Below are positions 24,568 to 31,954 of a stretch of 64,000 nt of DNA, piece by piece. The DNA is from Phytomonospora sp040655735 (lineage in GTDB: Bacteria; Actinomycetota; Actinomycetes; Mycobacteriales; Micromonosporaceae), in assembly GCF_040655735.1 (NCBI RefSeq), contig NZ_JBFAKK010000001.1, positions 372,001 to 436,000 on the forward strand. Direction: 5' to 3'. Each line of letters begins with the position of its first letter. Within the stretch, counting starts at the first letter, position 1. Both the position numbers and the translations under genes were made by a program. Below the pieces are notes generated by a model that worked only from the letters and a program-made list of their open reading frames with translations, made no database searches and had not been told where the DNA came from.

Positions 24568-25773
24568 TTACCAGCCGGCGGTTATGGTCAGGCTCGTCGG
24601 CGGGTTCGCGTTGGGCAGGATCTTCACGCTGCTCTGGTCGTTGACGTCGTCGTAGGGGAAGCCGTAGGCGCGATTGGCGATGCTCACGGTGTGGAAGAAG
24701 GCCGAGTACTCGTTGTCCGGTGAGCCCGCGTAGTAGCTCGCCGCCCGCCACCAGTCGGAGGTCCGGGCGGCCACGCCCCGGTTGAAGGCGGCGCAGAACT
24801 CCGCCCCGAGCTCAAGTTCGGTGACCGCCATTCCCGGTGAGGCCAGCGCGCCGGAGCAGGACAGCACGTCGGCGCTGCTCGGCTTGTTCAGGTAGAACGG
24901 GCCGGCGCCGTCCTTGGTGAACTGCAGCCGTCCGCCCGAGACCCGGCCGGTGAAGGTCTGGTTGAGCCTGGTGAGGGTGAACTGCGAGTTCGCGTACTGG
25001 TTCCACACCGCGTCGATGTAGCCCTGCAGGAATCCGGCGTGCGCGCCGCCGGGCCGAAACGCCGGCGAGCTCCTCGGCGCGAGGATGCGCCTGGAGTCCA
25101 TGAGCCCGTCGAAGGGTCCCGAGACGGCCTGCGTGAAGCGGGAGCGGACCTCGTCCCGGGTCAGGGTGAGGCCGATGGTCTGGTCGTAGCCGATCGCGGT
25201 CTGCGTCAGTCGTGCGGTCATCGGGAATCCGAACAGGTCGACCTGGGTGGTGTTGCCCCCGAATGGGACAAGCCCGTGCACGTAGGTGAACTCGTACCAG
25301 TCGAAGTACACGTCGAGGTTGGGGTCGCCGGGATTGTTCACGTCCGGCCCGCCCCAGCCGCGGTCGTCGGGTGAGATCGGGAAGTACATCGGCTGCCCGT
25401 AGGAGAGGTACATCCGCGCGCCCTCGATACGCGGGGGCAGCGGAAAGGTCCTGGCCTGCGCGAGGGTGAAGGACATGTTGGCGTAGTTGCGGCCGTTCTT
25501 GGTGAGATGGCCGGGCGCGTTCTCGTCATCGTGGTCGATCGGGCGCAGTGTCCCGTCGGTGCGCAGGTACGCCCACTGGCCGGGTGAGGACATGCCCATC
25601 ACGGTGACGTACACCTGGGCGTCGGACCAGGTTCCGCGCGTGTTGTTGACGATCGTGACCGGAAAGGAGCCCGCCGGGGCGGCCGCCGACGGCGGGGGAG
25701 CGGCGAGCAGGGCGCCGGCGACGGCGAGGACGGCGGTGAGCGCGGTGATTAAGCGCGAGGCGGTCGTTTTCAT
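24568..25773 (-). CDS. Secreted GH64 beta-1,3-glucanase
   Basis: A 401-residue exported laminaripentaose-producing-type glucanase. MKTTASRLITALTAVLAVAG is a Sec signal with cleavage near AAA-PAG (about residue 33). The thaumatin-like plus barrel fold of GH64 shows in FPVTIVNNTRGTWSDAQVYV. The candidate catalytic pair is the glutamate in DWYEFTYVHG (E161) and the aspartate in NTTQVDLFGFPM (D179). FHTVSIANRAYGFPYDDVND is the conserved C-terminal block. It would degrade fungal cell-wall beta-1,3-glucan. GGAGG six bases before ATG 25773 sets the start. No separate binding module is present. Confidence 0.9.
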   Translation of the reverse strand: MKTTASRLITALTAVLAVAGALLAAPPPSAAAPAGSFPVTIVNNTRGTWSDAQVYVTVMGMSSPGQWAYLRTDGTLRPIDHDDENAPGHLTKNGRNYANMSFTLAQARTFPLPPRIEGARMYLSYGQPMYFPISPDDRGWGGPDVNNPGDPNLDVYFDWYEFTYVHGLVPFGGNTTQVDLFGFPMTARLTQTAIGYDQTIGLTLTRDEVRSRFTQAVSGPFDGLMDSRRILAPRSSPAFRPGGAHAGFLQGYIDAVWNQYANSQFTLTRLNQTFTGRVSGGRLQFTKDGAGPFYLNKPSSADVLSCSGALASPGMAVTELELGAEFCAAFNRGVAARTSDWWRAASYYAGSPDNEYSAFFHTVSIANRAYGFPYDDVNDQSSVKILPNANPPTSLTITAGW

Positions 25774-25806
25774 GGGAGGCCTCCAATGCCGGGTGGCCAC
25801 CGACCC

Positions 25807-25824
25807 TTACTAACAGGTCAGTAA
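25807..25824. promoter_or_regulatory. TetR-like operator palindrome between GH64 and permease genes
   Basis: TTACTAACAGGTCAGTAA is an 18-bp dyad with 14 of 18 positions symmetric (arms TTACT/AGTAA). It is 34 bp upstream of the GH64 start and 100 bp upstream of the permease. A candidate -10, TATATC (25845-25850), for the permease lies just beyond it. The binding regulator is not known. Confidence 0.45.
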
Positions 25825-25923
25825 CTTCAGAGAACAGGCTAGCGTATATCCCCCGAATGACACCAGATCGCCGTTAAAGTGCGCATTGATCCACTCCCAC
25901 CGGTCGCAGCGAGCGGGGACGAC

Positions 25924-27348
25924 ATGGCCCACGAGATCACGCCGCCTCCGGCCAGGCTCACGCTGCCGACCCTGACCGCCATGGTCGTCGGCTCCATGGT
26001 CGGCGCCGGGGTGTTCTCGCTGCCGACCCGCTTCGCCGAGGAGACCGGCGTCGCCGGAGCGCTGCTCGCCTGGGCCGTGGCCGGCGGCGGGATGCTCATG
26101 CTCGCCTTCGTCTACCAGACGCTCGCGGTGCGCCGACCGCATCTCGACGCCGGGATCTACGCCTATGCCAAGGCCGGCTTCGGGGAGTACATGGGCTTCT
26201 TCGCCGCCTTCGGCTACTGGGCGAGCGCCTGCGTCGGAAACGTCACCTACATGGTGCTGATCATGTCGACGGCGGGCGCGGTGTTCCCGGCCCTCGGCGA
26301 AGGCGACACGGTCTTGGCGGTGATCTTGTCCTCGGCCGGATTCTGGGCGTTCTTCCTGCTGATCCGCCGGGGCGTCAAGGAGGCCGCCGCCCTCAACCGC
26401 GTCGTCACCGTCGCCAAGATCGTGCCCATCGCGGTCTTCGTGTTGCTCGCGGTGTTCTGCCTCGACCCGGCTGTGTTCGCCGCCAACTGGAGCGGGACCG
26501 ACCAGGCCGGATCGCTCTTCACCCAGGTCCGCGGGACCATGCTCGCCACCGTCTTCGTCTTCCTCGGTGTCGAGGGCGCCAGCGTCTACTCTCGCCACGC
26601 CCGCCGCCGCACCGACGTCGGCCGGGCGACCGTCCTGGGCTTCCTCGGCGTCTTCGCGATCTTCGCGTCGGTCACCATCGTGTCCTACGGGATCCTGCCG
26701 ATGGAGGAGATCGCCGCGCTGCGCCAGCCCTCGATGGCGGGCGTCCTCGAAGCGGCCGTCGGGACGTGGGGATCGGTCCTCGTCGGGGTCGGCCTCATCG
26801 TGGCGGTGCTCGGCGCCTATCTGGCGTGGACCCTCATGGCCGCCGAGGTCCTGTTCGTCGCGGCCGAGGACGGGGACATGCCCCGCTTCCTCGGCCGCGT
26901 CGGCCGCGCCGACGTGCCCGTCGCGGCGCTCGCGCTGACCACGGCCCTGTCCCAGGTCATCCTGGTGGTCACCTTGTTCTCCGCGGACGCCTTCGACTTC
27001 GCGCTCAACCTCACCAGCTCGCTCGTGCTCGTCCCCTTCCTGCTCGCCGCCGGGTACGGGCTGAAGATCGCGCTGCGTCCGGACCCCGGTGAGCGCCGGG
27101 TCGCGCGCGAACTCGCCGTCGCGGCCGTCGCCACGGTCTACACCGCGTGGCTGCTGTACGCCGGCGGTCTCGACTACGCGCTGATGTCGTTCATCCTCTA
27201 CGCGCCGGCGACCGTGCTGTTCGCGATGGCGCGGCGTGAGCGGGGCAGGCGGGTGTTCTCGCCGGGTGAGGCGGTGATCTTCGCGGTGGCCGTCGCGGGT
27301 GCCGTGGCCGGTCTGGTGGGGCTGTCCACCGGCTGGATCAGTCTGTGA
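25924..27348 (+). CDS. APC-superfamily amino-acid permease/antiporter, arginine-ornithine antiporter-like
   Basis: A 474-residue inner-membrane transporter with 12-13 helices. The opening LTLPTLTAMVVGSMVGAGVF holds the APC substrate loop GSMVGAGVFSLP. YAYAKAGFGEYMGFFAAFGY and RHARRRTDVGRATVLGF match the ArcD/YjdE branch that exchanges basic amino acids or their decarboxylation products. The start is ATG 25924, with GGGGAC four bases upstream. The 3' end overlaps the convergent TetR gene by 11 bp. No arginine-deiminase genes are nearby, so the exact substrate is open. Confidence 0.85.
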   Translation: MAHEITPPPARLTLPTLTAMVVGSMVGAGVFSLPTRFAEETGVAGALLAWAVAGGGMLMLAFVYQTLAVRRPHLDAGIYAYAKAGFGEYMGFFAAFGYWASACVGNVTYMVLIMSTAGAVFPALGEGDTVLAVILSSAGFWAFFLLIRRGVKEAAALNRVVTVAKIVPIAVFVLLAVFCLDPAVFAANWSGTDQAGSLFTQVRGTMLATVFVFLGVEGASVYSRHARRRTDVGRATVLGFLGVFAIFASVTIVSYGILPMEEIAALRQPSMAGVLEAAVGTWGSVLVGVGLIVAVLGAYLAWTLMAAEVLFVAAEDGDMPRFLGRVGRADVPVAALALTTALSQVILVVTLFSADAFDFALNLTSSLVLVPFLLAAGYGLKIALRPDPGERRVARELAVAAVATVYTAWLLYAGGLDYALMSFILYAPATVLFAMARRERGRRVFSPGEAVIFAVAVAGAVAGLVGLSTGWISL

Positions 27349-27922
27349 GCCGGGACCGTTCGCGCGGTGACAGGCCGTCCAGGGAGAGTTCGACGAACCG
27401 GCGCCAGTCGCCGATCCCGGTGCGGCTGACGGTGGCCACGGCACCGACGACCATGTAGAGGTCGGCGACCGTGGCGTCGTCGCGGATCAGTCCCTCCACG
27501 CGGCCGCGTTCGAGGAGTTCGGCGCCGAACTCGGTGAGTTCGGCGCCGACCGGGCCGCGCGGCTCGGTGTCGCCGAGGACGGACTCGATGGCGCCCGAGA
27601 GCGCCCGCCCCTGCTCGTGCACCTCGGCGACCCGGGTGAGGAAGGCGGCGAGGGCTCGCCGCGCGTCGGGTTCGGTCCGGCAGGCCGCGCGGGCATGATC
27701 GAGGATGTCGGCGAAGCGCCGTTCGGCGGCGGCCTCGACGAGGGCGCGGCGGGTGGGGAAGTGGCGGTAGACGGTGCCGACGCCGACCCCGGCCTCGCGG
27801 GCGACGTCGGCCATCTGGACCGCTTCGCCGCGTTCGGTGAACAGGGCGGTCGCGGTGTCCAGGACGTGGTCGCGGTTGCGCGCGGCGTCGGTGCGGAGCT
27901 TTCGGGCGGACGGGCTCGGCAT
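27338..27922 (-). CDS. TetR/AcrR-family transcriptional regulator
   Basis: A 194-residue repressor. The helix-turn-helix is at about residues 10-60 (NRDHVLDTATALFTERGEAV, then VGVGTVYRHFPTRRALVEAA), and a helical ligand-binding domain follows to the end. The start is ATG 27922. It lies 39 bp downstream of a four-helix membrane-protein gene on the same strand and is probably its operon partner. The perfect palindrome at 28463-28475 upstream of that gene is the best autoregulatory operator candidate. Confidence 0.9.
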   Translation of the reverse strand: MPSPSARKLRTDAARNRDHVLDTATALFTERGEAVQMADVAREAGVGVGTVYRHFPTRRALVEAAAERRFADILDHARAACRTEPDARRALAAFLTRVAEVHEQGRALSGAIESVLGDTEPRGPVGAELTEFGAELLERGRVEGLIRDDATVADLYMVVGAVATVSRTGIGDWRRFVELSLDGLSPRERSRLTD

Positions 27923-27961
27923 CGGCGGTCTCCGTGGCGCTGGCGGGCGAATGCCGAGAGG

Positions 27962-28432
27962 TTACCCGGCGGCGCGGCCCGGAATGGGGGAACGGGTTCG
28001 TTCGAGGATCAGCGCGGCCGACAGCGCCACGAGCATGACGAGGGCGATGAACAGCTGCGGGTCGAGGCCGGCGACCTTGACGGCGTCGGCGGCGTGCTCG
28101 GGGTCCTGGGGCGCCGTTCCCGGAAAGAGGAGAGCGGCGAACATGCCCAGCCAGGTGACCGAGCCCAGCGCGGCGGCCAGGTGAAAGCGGGCGCGGAGGT
28201 CGCCCGTTCGTCCCCACAGGACTGCGAGGCCTACGCCTGCGATGAGTGCGGCCATCACGATGTACTGGGCGTCGTGGAACTTGGCGTGCGGTGGCCACGC
28301 CGGGTTGTGCAGGTGCAGGTCGGCGACGGCCGGGATGGCCAGGTCGGCCAGGAGTGGTCCGAGGAGCGTGAAGAACAGGACGACGCGCACGAGGATCCGA
28401 GGGGCGGTCCAGTGGCGTGGAGCGGCGGTCAT
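27962..28432 (-). CDS. Four-helix membrane protein in a TetR operon
   Basis: A 156-residue integral membrane protein of unknown role. Helices lie at about 12-33 (ILVRVVLFFTLLGPLLADLA), 55-72 (YIVMAALIAGVGLAVLWG), 83-102 (LAAALGSVTWLGMFAALLFP) and 125-143 (LFIALVMLVALSAALILE). LHLHNPAWPPHAKFHDAQYI between helices one and two is conserved-looking, with several histidines. ATG 28432 is chosen because AAGGA precedes it; the ATG at 28450 lacks a ribosome site. It is transcribed with the downstream tetR gene from a consensus promoter overlapped by a palindrome. Confidence 0.7.
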   Translation of the reverse strand: MTAAPRHWTAPRILVRVVLFFTLLGPLLADLAIPAVADLHLHNPAWPPHAKFHDAQYIVMAALIAGVGLAVLWGRTGDLRARFHLAAALGSVTWLGMFAALLFPGTAPQDPEHAADAVKVAGLDPQLFIALVMLVALSAALILERTRSPIPGRAAG

Positions 28433-28462
28433 GGGGTGGTCCTTCGTCATTTAAATGGAAGA

Positions 28463-28475
28463 GGAATCCGATTCC
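28463..28475. promoter_or_regulatory. Perfect 13-bp palindrome (putative TetR operator)
   Basis: GGAATCCGATTCC is a perfect dyad about 30 bp upstream of the membrane-protein start, at the transcription start point of the promoter 28482-28510. Its position would let the operon's own TetR protein block transcription. Confidence 0.6.
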
Positions 28476-28481
28476 GTTTAG

Positions 28482-28510
28482 AGGCTAGGCAGGGATTGTC
28501 CGCCTGTCAA
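28482..28510 (-). promoter_or_regulatory. Promoter of the membrane protein-tetR operon
   Basis: Leftward TTGACA (28510-28505), exactly 17 bp, then TAGCCT (28487-28482). The -35 is perfect and the -10 keeps TAnnnT. Confidence 0.6.
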
Positions 28511-28514
28511 CCGC

Positions 28515-28543
28515 GCGGGGCCCGGCGTCACGCCGGCCCCCGC
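28515..28543 (-). terminator. Terminator of map
   Basis: Arms 28515-28528 and 28530-28543 pair at 13 of 14 positions. The hairpin lies 12 bp past the map stop and ends 5 bp before the next -35. Confidence 0.65.
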
Positions 28544-28554
28544 GTGATGTGCGG

Positions 28555-29325
28555 TTACTTCGGGAGGGTGAGGATCTCGGCTCCGTCCTCGGTGACGGCG
28601 ATCGTGTGCTCGCTGTGCGCCGTCCGGCAGCCCGTCGCGCTCCGGAGCGTCCACCCGTCGGGGTCGGTGACGAGTTCGGCGGTGTCGGCCATGACCCACG
28701 GCTCCAGGGCCAGCAGCATTCCCGGGCGCAGCTTGTACCCGCGGCCGGGCCGTCCGGTGTTCGGAATATGCGGATCCTGGTGCATCGTCGAGCCGACGCC
28801 GTGGCCCCCGTACTCGGAACTGATCGGATAGCCGGCCTCGGAGAGGACGGAGCCGATGGCGTGGGAGATGTCGCCGACGCGGGCGCCCGGGCCGGCCGCG
28901 GCGATCCCCGCGCGCAGCGCGCGTTCGGTCGCGTCGATCATCGCGATGCTCTCCGGTGGCTCGGAGCCGCCGACGACGAAGCTGACGGCGGCGTCGGCGA
29001 CCACTCCGTCCTTGGAGACGGCGAGGTCGAGCGTCAGCAGGTCGCCGTCGGCGAGCGTGTAGTCGTGGGGTTTCCCGTGCAGTACGGCGTCGTTGACCGA
29101 GGTGCAGATGTAGTGGCCGAAGGGTCCGCGGCCGAAGGGCGGCTCGTAGTCGACGTAGCAGGACAACGCGCCGGCCTTGGTGATCATCGCCCTCGCCGAC
29201 CGGTCGATGTCTTGGAGGTTGGTGCCCGCCGTACTGCGGTCCCGCAGTGTTCGCAGGATGGCGGCGACCAGGGCGCCCGCCTCCCTCGCGCGGGACAGTT
29301 CGCCGGGGTTCAGGATCTCGATCAT
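28555..29325 (-). CDS. map: Type I methionine aminopeptidase
   Basis: A 256-residue pita-bread metalloprotease that removes initiator methionine from nascent proteins. All five metal ligands are visible: D100 (LLTLDLAV), D111 (VVADAAVSF), H175 (YGGHGVGSTMHQDP), E208 (LLALEPWV) and E239 (TAHSEHTIAV). H83 in AVLHGKPH is the usual substrate histidine. There is no N-terminal zinc-finger extension. The start is ATG 29325 (MIEILNPGELSRAREAGALV), with an AGGGAAGG purine tract upstream. It is divergent from an XRE gene, and the shared region has a direct repeat. Actinomycetes usually carry more than one map gene, so this may be the accessory copy. Confidence 0.92.
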   Translation of the reverse strand: MIEILNPGELSRAREAGALVAAILRTLRDRSTAGTNLQDIDRSARAMITKAGALSCYVDYEPPFGRGPFGHYICTSVNDAVLHGKPHDYTLADGDLLTLDLAVSKDGVVADAAVSFVVGGSEPPESIAMIDATERALRAGIAAAGPGARVGDISHAIGSVLSEAGYPISSEYGGHGVGSTMHQDPHIPNTGRPGRGYKLRPGMLLALEPWVMADTAELVTDPDGWTLRSATGCRTAHSEHTIAVTEDGAEILTLPK

Positions 29326-29352
29326 GGCGCGCCTTCCCTGGTTGCCAATAAC

Positions 29353-29375
29353 TATCCCGGTCATATTATCCCGGT
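29353..29375. promoter_or_regulatory. Direct repeat TATCCCGGT in the map/XRE divergent promoter
   Basis: TATCCCGGT occurs at 29353-29361 and 29367-29375, a 14-bp period, in the only AT-rich stretch between map and the XRE gene. TATTAT (29364-29369, or its complement on the other strand) could serve as a -10. It is a plausible XRE operator. Confidence 0.45.
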
Positions 29376-29389
29376 ACTAGAATCGGCCC

Positions 29390-29692
29390 ATGGTCAGGTT
29401 GCCGCTCACACCCGCCGAGGTCGAGCGCGGGCAGCGCCTCGGCGCGCTTTTGCGTCGTGCCAGGGGAAAGCGCTCGATGCTCCAGGCCGCGCTCGACGCG
29501 CGCGTCTCGCCCGAGACCCTCCGAAAGATCGAGTCCGGCCGGGTCGCGACTCCGGCCTTCCCGACCATCGCGGCGATCGCGGGCGTGCTCGGCCTGTCCC
29601 TCGACGCGGTGTGGGCCGAGATCAACCAGCCCGAGCGTGCGGGCGAACCCGCGGCCTCCGCTCACAGCGCTCGCGAGCGGATGGCCTCCTAG
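29390..29692 (+). CDS. XRE-family (Cro/CI) helix-turn-helix regulator
   Basis: A 100-residue DNA-binding protein. Residues 12-72 form the five-helix HTH_3 fold: LGALLRRARGKRSMLQAALD, ARVSPETLRKIESGRVATPA and FPTIAAIAGVLGLSLDAVWA. The tail after about 80 is disordered. It is the likely controller of itself and of the divergent map gene through the TATCCCGGT repeats. The ATG at 29390 follows a short leader without an obvious ribosome site. Its stop overlaps the convergent PAP2 gene by four bases. Confidence 0.88.
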   Translation: MVRLPLTPAEVERGQRLGALLRRARGKRSMLQAALDARVSPETLRKIESGRVATPAFPTIAAIAGVLGLSLDAVWAEINQPERAGEPAASAHSARERMAS

Positions 29693-30522
29693 TCTCGCGC
29701 GCGGATCCGGTACCGCCAGGCGATCGCCGCGGTCCCGAGCACCGCCAGCCAGGTCAGGCCGAGCGTCCAGCCGCCGAGTACGTCACTGGGGTAGTGCACG
29801 CCGAGATAGATCCGCGACAATCCGACCGCGACGGTGCCGACCGCGCCCGCCGTCCACGCCGTCGCCTTGGCGGTCGCGCTCCTGGTGACCATGCACAGCA
29901 GCCACGCGATGAGCGCGAAACCGACCAGCGAGGTGGCGCTGTGCCCCGAGGGGAACGAGTAACCGGTCGCGGTGACCAGCTGCGCCGGCGGATTGGGACG
30001 CTGCCGGCCGATGAGCAGCTTGATCACGTTGACCAGGATCTGGATGCCGCCCAGCCCGGTGAGCGACAGCCACACCGGAGTCCAGGACTTACGGGAGCGC
30101 GCCACCAGTACGGTCGCGACGACCACGCCGAGCGTCAGCAGCAGCGAACCGCCGAGATCGGTGATCGCGATCTGCACGCGGTTGAGGGCCGGCACGCGGT
30201 GCTCGACGAGCCAGCCGACGGCGGGCTCGTCGATGGCGGCGATGTCGTCGCCGTCGGTGACGCCGTCGAGGATCTCGGTGAACATCATGGCGCCGACGAG
30301 TACGGCGCCCGCCCCGGCGGTGAGGATCAGCGCCTCGGCGGCCACCCGGAGACTGAGCCAGGAGACGCCCGCCCGGCCACGCTCACCCGCCGCGCGGACC
30401 CACGAGGCCCCGCTCAGCCGGGCGACCGCCGGGCGCACCGAGGAGACGAGCACGAAGGCGAAGGCGACCACCTGAGCCGCCATCACCAGGCTCATCAGCA
30501 GGGTCCAATGCACGAGTGCCAC
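29689..30522 (-). CDS. PAP2-family membrane phosphatase
   Basis: A 277-residue lipid-phosphate phosphatase with about six helices. The three active-site motifs are present: KLLIGRQRP, PSGHS in GYSFPSGHSATSL, and SRIYLGVHYPSD. Members dephosphorylate undecaprenyl diphosphate or phosphatidate on the outer face of the membrane. An extra N-terminal helix pair (residues 5-30 and about 60-85) precedes the catalytic core. It converges on the XRE gene with a 4-bp overlap. The precise lipid substrate cannot be named. Confidence 0.9.
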   Translation of the reverse strand: MALVHWTLLMSLVMAAQVVAFAFVLVSSVRPAVARLSGASWVRAAGERGRAGVSWLSLRVAAEALILTAGAGAVLVGAMMFTEILDGVTDGDDIAAIDEPAVGWLVEHRVPALNRVQIAITDLGGSLLLTLGVVVATVLVARSRKSWTPVWLSLTGLGGIQILVNVIKLLIGRQRPNPPAQLVTATGYSFPSGHSATSLVGFALIAWLLCMVTRSATAKATAWTAGAVGTVAVGLSRIYLGVHYPSDVLGGWTLGLTWLAVLGTAAIAWRYRIRARD

Positions 30523-30534
30523 TACCGCTCCATC

Positions 30535-30581
30535 CGAAAGGGACCGACGCGGGCGACGTTAGCGCGAATCGGTCCCTTCCG
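30535..30581 (-). terminator. Hairpin downstream of the DinB gene
   Basis: CGAAAGGGACCGA (30535-30547) pairs at 12 of 13 positions with 30569-30581 around a 21-nt loop. It follows the stop at 30603 in the direction of transcription and precedes the PAP2 3' flank only on the other side of that gene's promoter, so it could also be an operator for PAP2. Confidence 0.5.
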
Positions 30582-30602
30582 GGCGAACTCTTCAGCGAGG
30601 CT

Positions 30603-31241
30603 TCAGGCGCGCGGCTCGCAGTGCCAGCGCCACGAATCCAGCCGGGCCCGGCCGGGCAGCTCACCGCGACCGGTCGCCCACAGCAGCGTCGGCCACGGCT
30701 CGCCGTCGGCGGGAGCGTCCGGGAAGAGCCGGTACAGCACCCGCGCGCACACCTCCGCCGGCGGCTCGAACTCCAGGCCCAGGGCGCGGGCGATGTCGCC
30801 GGTGTGCACGACCGCCTCCACGATTCCCATCGCCGCGAAACCCTCGGGGTCAGCGATGCCGAGTCCGTGGAAGGCGCGCGCCTCGGGAGGGGTCGTGGCC
30901 ACCACCGCCGCCAGGAAGGTCCCGCAGGTCTCGATGACCTGCACGAGACCGGCCGGACCCGCCTGCGGGTCGGCGAAGACACTGGCCGCCGGGCCGCCGG
31001 GGGTCTTGCTGACGCACGTGAAGGGCACGTGGCCATCCAGCGGCGGCCGCGCCGGACCGAACTGGGCGGCGTAGGCGAACAGGTCGTCGGCGAGGTGCTC
31101 GGCGGTGTCCCAGCAGCTCCACGTCAGGCCGTCGGCCGGGACGCTCCAGTCGGCGTCGAGGGCGCCCCCGAGGGCGGAGGAACAGGAGGCGACGGCGACG
31201 CGCACGTCGTCGGAGGTCACGGGACCCGGGGTGTCGGACAT
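30603..31241 (-). CDS. DinB/maleylpyruvate-isomerase N-terminal domain protein (mycothiol-type)
   Basis: A 212-residue four-helix-bundle protein. TWSCWDTAEHLADDLFAYAA and AVVHTGDIARALGL supply the histidines that hold the divalent metal in the mycothiol-dependent DinB fold. GLGIADPEGFAAMGIVEAVV precedes the third metal histidine. Relatives transfer or isomerise with mycothiol, and many are uncharacterised. The start at ATG 31241 has GGAGG about 13 bases upstream, which is distant. It stands alone between the two-component genes and the PAP2 gene. Confidence 0.8.
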   Translation of the reverse strand: MSDTPGPVTSDDVRVAVASCSSALGGALDADWSVPADGLTWSCWDTAEHLADDLFAYAAQFGPARPPLDGHVPFTCVSKTPGGPAASVFADPQAGPAGLVQVIETCGTFLAAVVATTPPEARAFHGLGIADPEGFAAMGIVEAVVHTGDIARALGLEFEPPAEVCARVLYRLFPDAPADGEPWPTLLWATGRGELPGRARLDSWRWHCEPRA

Positions 31242-31273
31242 CCGGACAACGTAACCTCCGGGTCCGACAGTCC

Positions 31274-31954
31274 TCAGGTGCCGAGGAGCCCGGCGTCGTG
31301 GACCAGCAGCGCGATCTGCACCCGGTTGTTCAGGTCCAGCTTCGTCAGGATCGCCGAGACGTGCGTCTTGACCGTCGGCACGCTCAGGTGCAGCGTCCGC
31401 CCGATCTCGGCGTTCGACTTGCCGTGGCCGACCTGGACGGCCACCTCGCGCTCGCGGTCGTTGAGCAAGGCCAGCCGCTTCGCCGCCCGGGCACCGCGGC
31501 CGTCCCGGTCGTCCTCGGCGACCCGCGCGATCAGCCGCCGGGTCACCGCCGGCGACAGCACCGGCAGCTTGCGCGCCACCTGCCGTACCGCCTCCACGAT
31601 CTCGGCCGGCGGGGTGTCCTTGAGCAGGAAACCCGCCGCGCCGGCCCGCAGCGCGCGCAGCACGTGCGCGTCGGCGTCGAAGGTCGTCAGCACGATCACC
31701 TCCGGGGCGCCCGGTCGTGCCCGCAGCGCCTCGGTGGCGGCCAGACCGTCCACGTACGGCATGCGGACGTCCATCAGAACCACGTCCGGTCCCAGGCGCC
31801 CGACCAGATCGGCCACCTCGCGCCCGTCGCCCGCCTCACCGAGGACCCGGATGTCGGCCGCCCCGCCGAGCATCATCGCCAGCCCCGCGCGGACGAGCGG
31901 GTCGTCGTCGACGATGAGCACGCCGATCGTCGCGGCATCCGGCGACATGGTCAT
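31274..31954 (-). CDS. NarL/LuxR-type response regulator
   Basis: A 226-residue cytoplasmic response regulator. The receiver domain (residues 10-130) has the acidic pair in LIVDDDP, phospho-acceptor D62 in VVLMDVRMPYVDG and the lysine in GFLLKDTPP. The LuxR helix-turn-helix lies at about 160-220 (LLNDREREVAVQVGHGKSNA, LHLSVPTVKTHVSAILTKLD). The ATG at 31954 overlaps the sensor kinase stop (ATGA), so translation is coupled and pairing is certain by context. Targets are unknown; the divergent membrane-protein pair at 33254-34503 is the nearest candidate. Confidence 0.95.
   Translation of the reverse strand: MTMSPDAATIGVLIVDDDPLVRAGLAMMLGGAADIRVLGEAGDGREVADLVGRLGPDVVLMDVRMPYVDGLAATEALRARPGAPEVIVLTTFDADAHVLRALRAGAAGFLLKDTPPAEIVEAVRQVARKLPVLSPAVTRRLIARVAEDDRDGRGARAAKRLALLNDREREVAVQVGHGKSNAEIGRTLHLSVPTVKTHVSAILTKLDLNNRVQIALLVHDAGLLGT

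Noticed and set aside
28549..31074. 841-codon plus-strand frame across map, XRE and PAP2
   Set aside because: It overlaps three recognisable genes and shows no domain or coding bias of its own.
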